Shown: in pieces, positions 35,923 to 48,660 of the stretch
Position numbering within the stretch: position 1 is the first letter of the stretch
Layout of the letters: every line of letters begins with the position of its first letter
Assembly (NCBI GenBank): GCA_028583685.1
Contig: JAMXIF010000002.1
Span: 62,167,627-62,231,626, forward strand
Direction of reading: 5' to 3'
Length of the DNA: 64,000 bases
Source: Petaurus breviceps papuanus
Taxonomy: Eukaryota > Chordata > Mammalia > Diprotodontia > Petauridae
The notes under the pieces: generated by a model
Seen by the model: the letters and a program-made list of their open reading frames with translations, nothing else
Databases searched by the model: none
What the model was told of the DNA's origin: nothing
Program-made: the position numbers and the translations under genes

Positions 35923-36168
35923 CTATAAATGTTTTTGTACATATGGGTCTTCCTCCCATCCTTCTATGATCTCTTTGGGATACAAACCTAGAAGTGGTAT
36001 TGCTGGATCAAAGAGTATGAAATTATTTATAGCCCTTTGGGCATAATTCCAGGTTGCTCTCCAGAATGGTTGGATCCGTTCACAACTCCACCAACAATGC
36101 ATTAGTCTTCCAATTTGTCCACATCCTCTGAAGCATTTGTCATTTTCCTGTTTTGTCATCTTAGTCAA
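35923..36168 (-). pseudogene. L1 ORF2 C-terminal region
   Basis: Minus-strand translation reads CFRGCGQIGRLMHCWWSCER and FDPAIPLLGLYPKEI, the standard L1 ORF2 C-terminal motif set. It belongs to the L1 at 35293-37902. Confidence 0.9.
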
Positions 36169-37133
36169 TCTGACTGGTGAGATGTGGTACCTCAGAGTTG
36201 TTTTGATTTACATTTCTCTAATCAATAGTGATTTAGAGCATTTTTTCATATGCTTATAGATATCTAATTTTTTTCCTCTGAAAACTGCCTGTTCATATCC
36301 TTTGACCATTTATCAATTGGGGAATGACTTGTATTCTTATAGATTTGACTCAATTCTCTGTATATTTTAGAAATGAGTCCTTTATCAGAGACATAGGTTG
36401 TAAAAATTCTTTCCCAATTTCCCACTTCCCTCTTAATCTTGGTTACATGGGCTTTGTTTGTACAGAAGCTTTTCAATTTAATGTAATCAAAATTATCCAT
36501 TTTGCATTTTGTAATGCTCTCTAATTCTTGTTTGGTCATAAAGTCTTCTCCTCTCCACAAATCTGACAGTTAAACTATTCCTTGCTTTCCGAGATTGCTT
36601 ACAGTATCAGTCTTTATAACTAGATCATGTACCCATTTAAACTTGATTTTGGTATATGGTGTTAGATAATGGGCTATGCCCAGTTTCTTCCATACTATAT
36701 TCCAGTTTTCCCAGCAGTTTTTGTCAAATAGTGAGTTCTTATCCCCAAAACCAGGGTCTGGGGGTTTAATCAAACAATAGATTACTATAGTCATTGACTG
36801 CTGAGTCTCGTGTGCCCAATCTATTGCATTGATCTACTACTCCATTCCTCAGCCAGTACTAAGTAGTTTTGATGACTGCTACCTTATAATACAGATTGAA
36901 ATCTGGTATAGCTAGTCCACCTTCTGTAGCATTTCTTTTCATTAATTCCCTTGATATTCTGTACCGTTTGTTCTTCCAAATGAATTTTGTTACTATTTTT
37001 TTCTAGCTCTATAAAGTAGTTTTTTGGTAAATTGATTGGTATGGCCCTAAATATGTAATTAATTTAGGTAAAATTGTCATTTTTATTATATTAGCTCAAC
37101 CCAGCCACGGGCAATTAATGTTTTTCCAATTAG

Positions 37134-37550
37134 TTAGATCTGACTTTGTGTGAAAAGTGTTTTGTAGTTGTGACCATATAGGTCCTGGATTTGTTTTGGC
37201 AGGTGGATTCCCAAATATTTTATAATGTCTACAGTAACTTTAAATGGGATTTCTATTTCTATGTCTTGCTGTTGAATTTCATTAGAAATATACAGGAATG
37301 CAAAGGATTTATGTGAGTTTATTTTATATCCTGCAACTTTGCCAAATTTACTTATTGTCTCAAGTAGTTTTTTACTTGATTCTCTAGGATTCTGTAAGTA
37401 TATCATTATATCATCTGCAAAGAGTGATAGCTTGGTCTCTTCTTTGCCTAATTTGATTCCTTTTATTTCTTTTTCTTCTCTAATTGATACTGCTAACATT
37501 TCTAATACCAGATTGAATAAGAGGGGTGATAGTGGACCCCCTTGTTTCAC
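37134..37550 (-). pseudogene. L1 ORF2 reverse transcriptase fragment with intact FADD
   Basis: An open piece of about 138 codons with [20 protein letters not shown], then [20 protein letters not shown] and [13 protein letters not shown]. The catalytic F-A-D-D motif is intact, unlike the copy at 1352. The rest of ORF2 is truncated upstream and broken downstream, so no active enzyme can be made. Confidence 0.92.
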
Positions 37551-37651
37551 CCCTGTTCTTATGGGAAATGCTTCTAGCTTCTCCCCATTACATATAATAC
37601 TTGCTGATGGCTTTCAATAGATGCTACCTATTATTTTAAGCAAGGCTCCAT

Positions 37652-37827
37652 TTATTCCTATACTTTTTTTAAAAAAAGCAATTGGGGTTAAGTAACTTGC
37701 TCAAGGTTACATGGCCAATTATTTTTGTGGGTACCAAGTATCTGAGGCCAGAACCGATCCCGGGTCTCCCGATGCCAAGGCTGGCACTCTTTCTCAGTGC
37801 GCCACCTGGCCGCCTCTTATTCCTATA
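37652..37827 (-). repeat. tRNA-derived SINE (subfamily II)
   Basis: Body 37663-37816. It has GGGGTTAAGTAACTTGCTCA, GATCCCGGGTCTCCCGATGC and GTGCGCCACCTGGCCGCC. Subfamily II differs from I by the GATCC...CCGA box B region and a CACCTGGC head. The duplication TTATTCCTATA is at 37652-37662 and 37817-37827. Confidence 0.9.
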
Positions 37828-37982
37828 TTTTCTAGTGTTTTTAATAGGAATGGATGTTGTATTTTGTCAAAAGCCTTTTCTGCATCGATTGAAATAACCA
37901 TACAGGTCTTATTTTAAAGTTCTCTAGAGGGGAATATTGGGATAGTTGAGCTGAGTTGCTGCCTGTTCTCCATCATCTTCCC

Positions 37983-38095
37983 CATCACCTTTCATATATA
38001 TATATATTTTTTTTTTTTTAAATTCAAAAATATTCATTAAGTGGTTACTATTTGCAAGGCACTGTGATAGGCACTCAGGATGCAAAGCAAACAAA
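37983..38095. repeat. TA/T-rich simple repeat and an old repeat piece
   Basis: 37995-38022 is TATATA followed by poly(T). 38028-38090 (ATTCATTAAGTGGTTACTAT, AAGGCACTGTGATAGGCAC) is the common MIR-like tail. Confidence 0.6.
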
Positions 38096-38360
38096 ACAAA
38101 ACATTTTGAAGTGTGGGTGAGGAAGGAGTTGATCAGATTGCAAAGTATTAGCACAACATATTTGTGTATCGGATTATTAATATCTTCAGCATGAGAGAAA
38201 AATAAAATTAGAGAAGTTTAGGAGATTTTATTGACAAGAAAGTTATGAATCAATGGGATTGATAACAACATATTTCCAAAGGGAATGTAAGTTCAGATAT
38301 GTGGGCTTATATGGAGGTGAAAGTATAAATCTGAACACAAATGGCTTGCAAGTATTTATA

Positions 38361-38553
38361 AAACCTTTACTCAGGGCAGTGAATTGGTGCAGTGAATAGA
38401 GCACCAGCCCTGGAGTCAGGAGGACCCAAGCTAAAATCCGGCCTCAGACACCCAACACAAAAAAAAAATCAGCTGTATGACCTTGGGCAAGTCACTCAAC
38501 CCCAATTGCTCTACCTTCCTCCTCCAAAAAAAACCAAAACAAACCTTTACTCA
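38361..38553 (+). repeat. tRNA-derived SINE (subfamily I)
   Basis: Body 38374-38540 on the plus strand: GAATTGGTGCAGTGAATAGA, CCAGCCCTGGAGTCAGGAGG, CTTGGGCAAGTCACTCAACC and an A-rich tail. A perfect 13-bp duplication AAACCTTTACTCA is at 38361-38373 and 38541-38553. Confidence 0.96.
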
Positions 38554-38844
38554 CATGTAGTCTTACAGAACTAATTGTGAAGTTCTGGACTGAGCTGAGA
38601 AGTTTAATGATGGAAACACAATGGAATCTATTCTACAGCAACCTCTAATTAAATTTATTCTTCTTGGTTTGGGATTTTGTGCTTGGTTCAGTCTATTTGG
38701 GCACTCCAAGATAACAAGTTGGGTAAACTGTTTTGTCCTCTGTCATCTAGATGTCACTACCCCCAACTGCTTCAATCCCTGGCTTAACTCCAATTTACAA
38801 AATATGTGTTATTTAAATTGATGTGACTATACCAGGGCCTTAGG

Positions 38845-38975
38845 ATCTAAGGATTTTTGATCTGAAAGAGACCACAGAAGTCATCTAGTTTTACCCCTTA
38901 TTTCACAAAGGGGGAAACTGAAAGAAGTAGCTAAATGACTTACCTAAGGTCACGTAGGTAGTACATAGTACAAAA
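38845..38975 (-). repeat. Old SINE relic
   Basis: GATCTGAAAGAGACCACAGA, AGTCATCTAGTTTTACCCC and CTTACCTAAGGTCACGTAGG match the family at 15838 and 20500. Confidence 0.6.
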
Positions 38976-39439
38976 GATTCTGATCTTTTTGAGTAAAAAT
39001 CTAAACTAACAAACCCTTCAGGGAAATTTTAGCCTCTGTGGTTTTCAGATGTGATTAAAATTGGATCAGTGTGGCATGTTTTTTTTTCTATTCCATAGGC
39101 AGTCTTATTTAGTAGCTGTACTAAGATGTACATAATTATACTCATAATATTATTATTTTGTAGGCTGGGAGGCTGAGGCACAAAGATAATAATTGACTTG
39201 ACCAAACCTAATGGGGCAACAATGAGAAGAAAGTTCCTGATTTCCAAGCTTCAGTGCTTTACTTGGTCTAATAAGTCAAGCTCATTTATAAGGGCAGAGA
39301 CACTAGCCACCATTAATTATTAGTCTTTTTAATAACAGTGTTATATGACCATTACAATTATTGAAGACCAATTCTACCACTAGATTATACATTTAGAGCA
39401 TGCTTTTTAGGTTCTACTGTTTGGTGGCTGTTAAGAATG

Positions 39440-39572
39440 GATTTGTGAGGATAAAATGAGATAAAATTTGCAAAGCACTTTGCAAACCTGAAAGTGCTAT
39501 ATAAATGTAGCTATTATTATTAATATTACTCTCATCATCATAATCAACATCATCATTATCATTATCACTGTT
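39440..39572 (+). repeat. SINE tail plus ATC-rich simple repeat
   Basis: GATAAAATTTGCAAAGCACT, TTGCAAACCTGAAAGTGC and TATATAAATGTAGCTATTAT are a CORE-SINE 3' end. It runs into an ATC/ATT trinucleotide-rich stretch that reaches within two bases of the sulfotransferase stop codon. It takes the place where that gene's 3' UTR would be. Confidence 0.75.
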
Positions 39573-39573
39573 G

Positions 39574-41348
<1,775 letters not shown>

Positions 41349-41349
41349 C

Positions 41350-41565
41350 CAGATAGTTCTATCAGCTAGGTGGTGCAGTAGATAGAATTCTGGTCCTCAA
41401 GTCAGAAAGACATGAGGTCAAATCTAGCATAGATATTTACCAGCTGTATGACCCTGAGAAAGTCATTTAACCTCTCTGCCTCAGTTTCCTCAACTATCAA
41501 ATGTGGATAATAGTAGGACCTACCTCTCAGCATTATTGTGAGGATGACACGAGATCAGTCAGACA
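41350..41565 (+). repeat. tRNA/CORE-type SINE
   Basis: Head CAGCTAGGTGGTGCAGTAGA, AGCTGTATGACCCTGAGAAA, CTCTGCCTCAGTTTCCTCAA and AGCATTATTGTGAGGATGAC give a marsupial CORE-SINE on the plus strand, truncated at its 3' end. Confidence 0.85.
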
Positions 41566-42110
41566 CACTGTACCTTAACCCCAATATAGTGATGTTATTT
41601 TGGTCTTCTTCAAGCACAAAAGGTAATAACCAAACAAGCATGCACCTAACAAATGCTTATGACCTTATCCTTTTCCTGCTTGCTCCCATCCTCTGGCTTG
41701 CATTGCTTCAATGCTTTGCCAAAATAAATATATGCTATGCCTACAGTATACCCTGGATTTACTAGTCTAATATTCTATCAAAAAAGGAATTAAAGTTAGC
41801 TTGACATAACTTATTCTTTGTTAACACATTCTGAATCCCCATGATTGTTGCAATCTTTTTCCCAGTGGCAGAGTCAATGGAAGCGAGGATGGGTTTTGCA
41901 GGGGAAAAAGATAATATTACCTGACAGTTATGTGGTGACTGCATTATCATTGCCAGGTGTATTCAAAATATATGGACTTATTTGCGTTTCAGAAATTCCT
42001 CTCAGAAAGATAATTTGTACTTCCACCGATCTCTGATTTTGTCACTGTGGATACTTCCTCCATTCCTTGAATTGTCAGTATCTTCTTGTCCTTAAAAAAG
42101 ACATAGAAAA
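41566..42110. other. Non-genic DNA, nothing recognised
   Basis: No element ends, domains or long frames recognised. Confidence 0.4.
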
Positions 42111-42111
42111 A

Positions 42112-42388
42112 CAACAACAATAATGACAAGAGGTAATATTTACCTATCACTTTAAAGTTTGCAAAGCATTTTATAAGTATTATCTCATTTTATCTTCACA
42201 ACAACCCTAAGAAGCAAGTATTTTTGTTATCTCCAGTTTTACAGAGGTGATAACTGAGGCAAACGGAGGTTAAATGAGTGACTCAGCCATACATCCCTTG
42301 TAACCATCCAAGACCAGATTTGAACATAGGTCTTCTTGACTCAAAGTATATCACTCTAACCACTCCACTACAAAACTGCCTATATGGA
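42112..42388 (-). repeat. MIR/CORE-type SINE relic, near full length
   Basis: AGTTTGCAAAGCATTTTATA, CTTCACAACAACCCTAAGAA, CAGGTGATAACTGAGG-like and CCACTCCACTACAAAACTGC follow the whole reversed layout from tail to tRNA-like head. Confidence 0.85.
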
Positions 42389-42512
42389 AGCATGAGAGAT
42401 GAGAGAGAGTTGCCTTCTGAATTAGAAAGTCTTTGGTTCAAGTCATGCCTTTGACATAGTAGCCGTGTGACCCTGAACAAATCACCCACTGCCCTTGGAA
42501 ATGGCCTAGGAC
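42389..42512 (+). repeat. Old SINE relic
   Basis: TTTGGTTCAAGTCATGCC and CGTGTGACCCTGAACAAATC are box B and mid-SINE sequences in plus orientation. Confidence 0.55.
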
Positions 42513-42553
42513 TTTATTATAAATGTCAATGTACATTGAGGTATTGTCCTCAC

Positions 42554-42886
42554 TTGGGACTCTTCTTCTTTTTTTTTTTTTAAAGCAATTGGGGTTAAGT
42601 ACCTTGCTCAAGGTTACACGGCCAGTTATTTCTGGGTGTGGTACTAAGTATCTGAGCCCGGATTTGATCCCAGGTCATCCCGACACTGCGTCTGGTACTC
42701 TTACTCGCTGAGCCACCTGGCTGCCCCTAAGAAATTGGGGTTAAGTAACTTGCTCAAGGTTACACGGCCAGGTGTTTCTGGGTGGGTGCTAAGTGTCTGA
42801 GCCTGGATTCGATCCCCAGGTCTTCCCGACACTGAGGCTAGTGTTCTTACTCTCTGTGCTACCTGGCTGCCCTTTGGGACTCTTCT
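42554..42886 (-). repeat. Dimeric tRNA-derived SINE (subfamily II) in one 13-bp duplication
   Basis: Two head-to-tail subfamily II monomers: about 42575-42727 and 42728-42873. Both contain GGGGTTAAGT-type bodies and TGGCTGCCC heads. Only one duplication is found, TTGGGACTCTTCT at 42554-42566 and 42874-42886, outside the pair. Poly(T) is present only at the far (42567) end, so the pair looks inserted as one unit. Confidence 0.88.
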
Positions 42887-43187
42887 AAATAATTGAAGTC
42901 ACAGGTTCTGACAAAGGTAGCTAGGCAGGCAGATGTTGATAGCAAGATTAGCTAAGTGTAAGAGTAACATAATTCTTGTTTCAAGTGTATTGAAGAGCAA
43001 GGGAGCTAAATCTGATGATGAAGGCTAAGGTCAACAATGAGAGTTTTTTTTAAAGCTGTATTGAAGACAAAAGGGCCAGAGAAAGAACAGAGTCACCACT
43101 CCATATGGAATTTTTGATGGTAATGAACAATGATTAGGACAAACTATTCAACTCTTTAATGTTATATTTTGCTTTCCAACGTGAATG

Positions 43188-43385
43188 ATGGAAAGGCTGT
43201 GTGGTACAGTAGAAAGAATACTGTGCTCTCAGATCCAAGAATCTGGGTTCACATCCCTCTTTTAAGACTAGCTGCTTGTGTGTCTTAGCAAATCACCTGT
43301 CTTGCATTTTATCCTCTTTAAAATAAGGTGCTTTTGCCAGAAGGTGCCTTTGTACTCTAACTCTACAATTCTGCAGTATAATATT
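43188..43385 (+). repeat. MIR-type SINE relic
   Basis: GGCTGTGTGGTACAGTAGAA, CTGGGTTCACATCCC and TCTTAGCAAATCACCTGTCT fit an old plus-strand MIR-type SINE. Confidence 0.75.
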
Positions 43386-43484
43386 TGGTATGTGAAGGAC
43401 AGAAAAAGACACAATTAACTGGGAATTAAGACCAAAGATGAAAAGAAGATTGTAAAAAGGGTCCTTATCCTTCTCAGTGGGTTC

Positions 43485-43665
43485 AAATCACCAGGCTTGG
43501 ATAAACTCCATCCTTGAGTATTATAACAGAAAGGAATGATTGTTAAACCAGAGTGACAGATTATAAAAGATCATGGAAAGCAGGAAAGGTGCTGCAGGCC
43601 TTGTAATAGGGAGTAGAGTCCAGATTTTCACAAAAGGGATTATGAAATGCATAGCCATCATATAT
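43485..43665 (+). repeat. CR1/L3-like LINE remnant
   Basis: GGATAAACTCCATCCTTGAG, TTAAACCAGAGTGACAGATT, GATCATGGAAAGCAGGAAAG and TTTTCACAAAAGGGA follow the order of a region ahead of the reverse transcriptase in old CR1/L3-like LINEs. This is by memory of the family pattern and the copy is much diverged. Confidence 0.45.
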
Positions 43666-44688
43666 AGTGTAACATCATACACAGTGTAAACAATGGCTAT
43701 TACTCACATTCTGGGCTCATTTAGACTGGTTTAAATGTGTAAGCCTTCTAAATAAGAACTTGTTTTCCAATGGGAAATCAAGAATTGGTTCATGTTTCTC
43801 TTAGCTCTTTTTAAGCACTCAGACTAATGCAACATTGAATACAAGGCAGGTTTTATTTACTCCAACAAAAAACACAAAACATTCACATCTTAATGCACAA
43901 ATAGCCAAGGTAACTCTAGTGGGCTACTGCCTTTCCAAGGACCTATACAATCTTCCAAACTTCTGTCACTATCCAGTTTATAGTTTCCTATATATTTCTA
44001 TAATTCTGGGTTGCAATAGAATTAAATGTCCTTTCCCTCTGTTGAGCAGCACCTCCATTGCCATTCTAGATCTAGACAATGCTTATTATTCACAATACCA
44101 TTGAAAGATTAAGCTCTTGTTATTCCTCCAACTTATATCTCCCAGCTGTGCTGATCCTTCTGCTACTTCATTTATCTACAAGCATATGGGTCCCTTCTTT
44201 CCATGTCTTTGGCAGGCAATTGGTTTTCCCGCTTCTAGGTTTTTATTTGCCAATTCTCCTTTTCCCTTTATATGTTTTCATATAGCTTTGTGTGCTTGTC
44301 CCCTATATCTGTCTAGCAACATCCTTTTTCCTTCCTCTCCATCATGGGAATTCCCTGGAACTTCTGGTAGACTCTACATTAATTAGCCCTCTCTTGCTTA
44401 TGCTCAGTTTTTTAATTTACCTCCTCTCATCAAAACTGTATATCTTATTCTATATGCCTGTTTGATAATGGCTCCTCTATCCCTGGAAAGTTATTTAGAT
44501 AGTCATGTCTCTTTTCAGGAACCTGAGATCATGTTTGTGTATGGTACCCACCAAATTTCTCTGTATGACAATGAGCTTGGTGTGTGAATTAAAAAAAAAA
44601 TACTTTCACCCCAATCAATATAAAACCTATGTTTTTTCTCTCTCACAAATACCAACCCCAGTAGTGGGGGAAAAACTTTTTTTTTAAT
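43666..44688. other. Non-genic DNA, nothing recognised
   Basis: AT-rich DNA. Three open frames of 68-89 codons overlap each other and carry no motif. No element ends recognised. Confidence 0.4.
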
Positions 44689-44689
44689 T

Positions 44690-47555
44690 AAATTTTATGT
44701 TTATTTTTAGTTTACATCATTCATTTCCAAAACAGTTTGAGTTGCAAATTTTCTCCCCATCTTTCCCCTACCCACTATCCCAACACAGAGATCCCACTGT
44801 ATAAACCCTCCCTCAATCTGCTCTGTCCTCTGTCCTCCCCCATAACCCCTCTGAATTTCCAGTAGGGCAAGATGGATCTCTATACCCCAGTGCCTGTATA
44901 TCTTATTTTCCAGTTGTATGTAAAAATTATATATATAAACATTTGATTTTAAAACTTTGAATTCCAGATTCTTTCCCTTCCTGCCTCATCACCCCACCAT
45001 TACTGGGAAGATAAGCAATTCAATATAGGTTGTACATATGTATACTTATGCAAAACATTTCCATTGTGGATATATTGTGAAAGATTGACTATATTTCCCT
45101 CCATCCTATCCCGCTCCGCATTGGTTCTATTCTCTACTTTGACGCTATCCCTTTTCAAAAGTGTGTGCATCTAACTTCCTTCCACCCCAGCCTTCCCTCC
45201 TCTCCATCATCACTCCTCTCATTCTCTTCCCCACTACTCTTCTGTAGGGTGGTATACCCTATTTAGTGTATATGTCATTCCCTCCCTAAGCCAAATTCAA
45301 TAAGAGTAAGGTTGACTCATTCCCATTTGCCTTCCTGTTCTTCGCCTACTTTGTAAAAGTTTTCCCTTGCCTCTTCTATATGAGATAATTTACCCCATTC
45401 TATCTCTCCCCATTTCCTCTCATTATATTCTTCTCTTACCTCTCAGTTTTACCTTTTTAAGTATTATTCCTTCCTATTCAACTAGTTCTGTGCCCTCTTT
45501 TTATGTGTACCTGCAAACAAATATACACACACTCATATATGTATTCATATATCTATATACCCTCCTATACACACATATCTATGTATATATACATATATAT
45601 GTATATATATATACATTTATATTCCATTCAACCATTCTCATACTGAGAAAAGTTTCATAAGTTACAATTATCATTTTTCCACATAGGAATGTAAATAGTT
45701 CAACTTTGATAAGTTCCTTATGATTTTTTCCCCTGTTCACCTTCTCATGCTTCTCTTGCTTCTTATATCTGAATGTCAGATTTTCTATTCAACTTGTTTT
45801 TTTTTTATCAAAAATGCTTGAAAGTCCTCTATTTCATTGAATGACCATATTTTCCCTTGAAACATGATACTCAGTTTTGCTGGGTGTGTGTTTCTTGATT
45901 TTAATCCCAGCTCATTTGACCTCTGGAATATTATATTCCAAGCCTTTTGATCCCTCAGTGTAGAAGCTGCCAGGTCCTGTGTTATCCTGATTGTGTTTCC
46001 ACAATATTCAAATTGTTTCTTCTTGGCTGCTTGTAATATTTTCTCCTTGATCTGGGAACTCTGGAACCTGACTATAATATTCCTAGGAGTTTTCTTTTTG
46101 GGATCTTTTTCAGGAGGTGGTCAGCAGATTCTTTCAACCTTTATTTTTCCCTCTGGTTCTAAAACATCAAGGCAATTTTCCTTGAGAATTTCTTGAAGGA
46201 TAATTTCTAGGTACTTTTTTTGATCATGGCTTTCAGGTAGTCCAATAATTTTTAAATTATCTCTCCTGGATCTTTTTTCCAGGTCAGTGGTTTTCCAATG
46301 AGATATTTCACACTGCCTTCAATTTTTTCATTTGTTTGGATCTGTTTGATAAACTGTTTAATAGATCAGTTTAATAGTATCTTGATTTCTCATAAAGTCA
46401 CTAGCTTCCACTTGCTCCAATCTAATTCTGAAGGAATGATTCTCTTTAGTGAGCTTTTGAGATTCTTTTTCCATCAGGCAAATTCGGCTTTTTAAGGCAT
46501 TCTTCTCCTCATTGGCTTTTTTAACCTCTTTTGCCATTTGAGTTAGTCTATTTTTTAAGCCGTTATTTTCTTCAGTCAGGTTAGTGACTCCCTTTTCATG
46601 ATTTTCTTGCATTATGCTCATTTCTCTTCCCAATTTCCCTTCCACTTCTCTTATTTAGTTTTCAAAATCCTTCTTAAGCTCCTCTATGGCCTGTAACCAA
46701 TTCACATTTTTCTTGGAAGCTTTTGGTGGAGGAGTTCTGACTTCATTGTCTTCTTCCTGTTCCATGCTTTGATCCTTTTTGTCCCCAAAAAAGGAATCCA
46801 AAGTCAGATTGCTGTGCTTGTTTTGCTTCCTTTGGTTGCTCATGTTGACTTTTGAGCTTTTTGCCACAGTAGAACTCTGCTTCCAGAGAGGAGAGCTTTG
46901 TCCCAAATTGCTGGGGTTTTTGTAGCTGCTGGAGCTATTATTTAGCTGCCCTCTCTAAAACCTCCACATGCTCTGGCTCACTGGTCACATACCCCAGGAC
47001 CTCCATCCTAGACAGCAATCCAGATCCAAGGAGGTTAAGTCAAGAGAGATTAGCCCTCAGACTTGTTGCTAGGTCCCCCTACAATCTTCAGGCCAGGAGC
47101 TCTGAAGCAGCCACATGGTTGAGGCCGCTGTGCCTCAGCTGCTTCTCCCTCTGGGGACAGAGGCTGGACCATGCTCCTGGACTTCCTGTTCCCACAGAGT
47201 CCACACTGACTTCTCACTTTGTCTTTGGCATCTATGGGTTGATAATTCTGGCAACCACCACAGCTGCTGGTTATCTACTCTCCCAATGTCCCTTTAGCGT
47301 TGGTTGGTCAGGTCACCCTGAGGCTAAAACCATGGGCTCATGCAGGGGCAGGCTCTGCTCCCAGCAGGCTGTGAAGAACCCTTCCTGCCAGCCTGCCAGG
47401 CTGTCTTCAGTGGGATATTTGTTTTTCTCTGTCACTGTGGGTTCTGTAGCCCTAAAGTTTATTTAGAGTCATTTTTATATGTATTTGAGGTATTTATGGG
47501 GGGAGCGCAGGGGGTTTTCTTGCTTCTAAGCTGCCATCTTGGCTCTTCCCTCAGG
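44690..47555 (-). mobile_element. HAL1 (half-L1) retrotransposon, full length
   Basis: On the minus strand it starts at about 47555 with GAGCCAAGATGGCAGC, has a GC-richer 5' UTR (46850-47550), ORF1 (about 46843-45890), then some 1.2 kb of non-coding sequence ending GCAACTCAAACTG...GTAAACTAAAAATAAA near 44690. No ORF2 is present. Length about 2.86 kb agrees with the other full copy (56629-61214) after its insertions are removed. A weak duplication (GGAAAA...CTTTTT) may flank it. Confidence 0.87.
45895..46843 (-). pseudogene. HAL1 ORF1 (L1 ORF1p-like), broken
   Basis: The ATG at 46843 starts MSNQRKQNKHSNLTLDSFFG. The coiled-coil part is well kept (LTEENNGLKNRLTQMAKEVK, heptads with N and L), followed by VEASDFMRNQDTIK. 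The RRM and C-terminal parts follow to about 45895. The frame is broken by a stop near 46655 after FEN, by a stop after IKLIY near 46358, and by frame changes in the C-terminal half. In the family the product binds RNA as a coiled-coil trimer. Confidence 0.88.
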
Positions 47556-47569
47556 AAAATCTTTTTAAT

Positions 47570-48178
47570 AAATATGTATAGACACACAAAACAAATTATT
47601 ATATTGGTCATTACAATATGCACAATGTACATATTCTTATATGTCTCGGTCAGATCTTTGTATGGACATAGGAGCATGTTTCATCATGGATCCTTTGGAA
47701 TTGTAAACATTAATTTCTTTGACCAGATTTTAAAAATCTTTTTAGGTGGTTTATTTTTTATGATAATTTTTATTATATAAATTGTTTTTCTGGGTTTGTT
47801 TATGTTACTCTGCATTAATTCATATATCTTCTCAGGTTTCTCTTAAACTGTCCCATTCATCATTTCCTATGTCACAATAGTATTTCATTTCATTTATATG
47901 CTATAATTTGTTCAGTCATTAGCTAATTAAATGGCATTTCTCTTAGTTTCTAGTTCTTTTACACCAAACACCCCTCCCCCTACCCCATAAAACAAAGTAC
48001 TATAAATATTTCTGTATGCATGGGTTCTTTTCCTCTTTCTTTGGTCTCTTTGGGATATAGATTTGGTAGTGGTATCACTTGGTCAAAAGGTATGCATGGT
48101 TTAGTAACTTTTGGGGCTAAGTTCCAAACTGCTCTTCAGAATGGCCTGACATCCCTAGCAGTGGTATGACAATGTATG
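47570..48178 (-). mobile_element. Old L1 3' fragment
   Basis: TTACTCTGCATTAATTCATA, CATCATTTCCTATGTCACAA, TTTGGTCTCTTTGGGATATA and AGTTCCAAACTGCTCTTCAG follow the reversed L1 3' UTR and ORF2 C-terminal order seen at 27780-28080. It is more diverged than that copy. Confidence 0.75.
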
Positions 48179-48290
48179 TTTTCTCACAGGCTTCTTATTT
48201 TTATTCACATTTATGTATGTATGAGCATGTGTAAATGGGGATAAATATAAAAAAAACCTTTCCTAAGTGTGTACATACGTACATATATTG

Positions 48291-48659
48291 TGCTCACTTT
48301 GAGAAGAGTTGTGTGATTTAACCAGATGACACTCTGGGCAGTCGTTGAACCCCCTGGCTTTGAAAACCCAGATGTTGGTGCTTCCCTTTCTGGTAACTAA
48401 CTAGGTATGGATGTAATGGTCAGACAACTGGAAGCCCTGTCTGCTGATCTGTTTCTCTGTCTTTTTTTTTCTATTTTTTTGTCTCCTTGTAACCTCTGAA
48501 GTTCAGGGTGCTGACCATTTTCCCCTGAACTAGGTAAATGATATATGTTTGATTAAAGCAAGATTGTTAACCCATTTTGAGTTGCTTTCCTTTAGAAAAG
48601 CAGATCTAAGAACCTGTGCTAGCAGCCATCCTGGGTATGCTAGGGTGGTTGCTGCTACA
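48291..48659 (+). mobile_element. LTR fragment, family A (endogenous retrovirus-like fossil)
   Basis: Matches the 3' two thirds of the family A LTR at 57620-59194: GTGCTCACTTTGAGAAG, then GATGTAATGGTCAGACAACT, CCCCTGAACTAGGTAAATGA and the end GGTTGCTGCTACA. The 5' part is missing. It is a broken solo-LTR fossil with no internal genes. Confidence 0.85.
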
Positions 48660-48660
48660 C

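Larger units (their letters stand above)
35279..37916 (-). mobile_element. L1 LINE, 5'-truncated, with 14-bp duplication
   Basis: The body is 35293-37902. The perfect duplication CAGGTCTTATTTTA lies at 35279-35292 and 37903-37916. On the minus strand it starts in the ORF2 reverse transcriptase, passes the FADD box near 37400 and the C-terminal region at 35923-36168, and ends in a 3' UTR with an A-rich tail at about 35293. It is the best kept L1 here: one piece is open for 138 codons. It is broken by stops and frame changes and by a SINE at 37663-37816. Confidence 0.93.

Noticed and set aside
47119-47780. Open frames of 115 and 146 codons
   Set aside because: They are antisense to the HAL1 5' UTR and run on into flanking DNA; no domain is seen.
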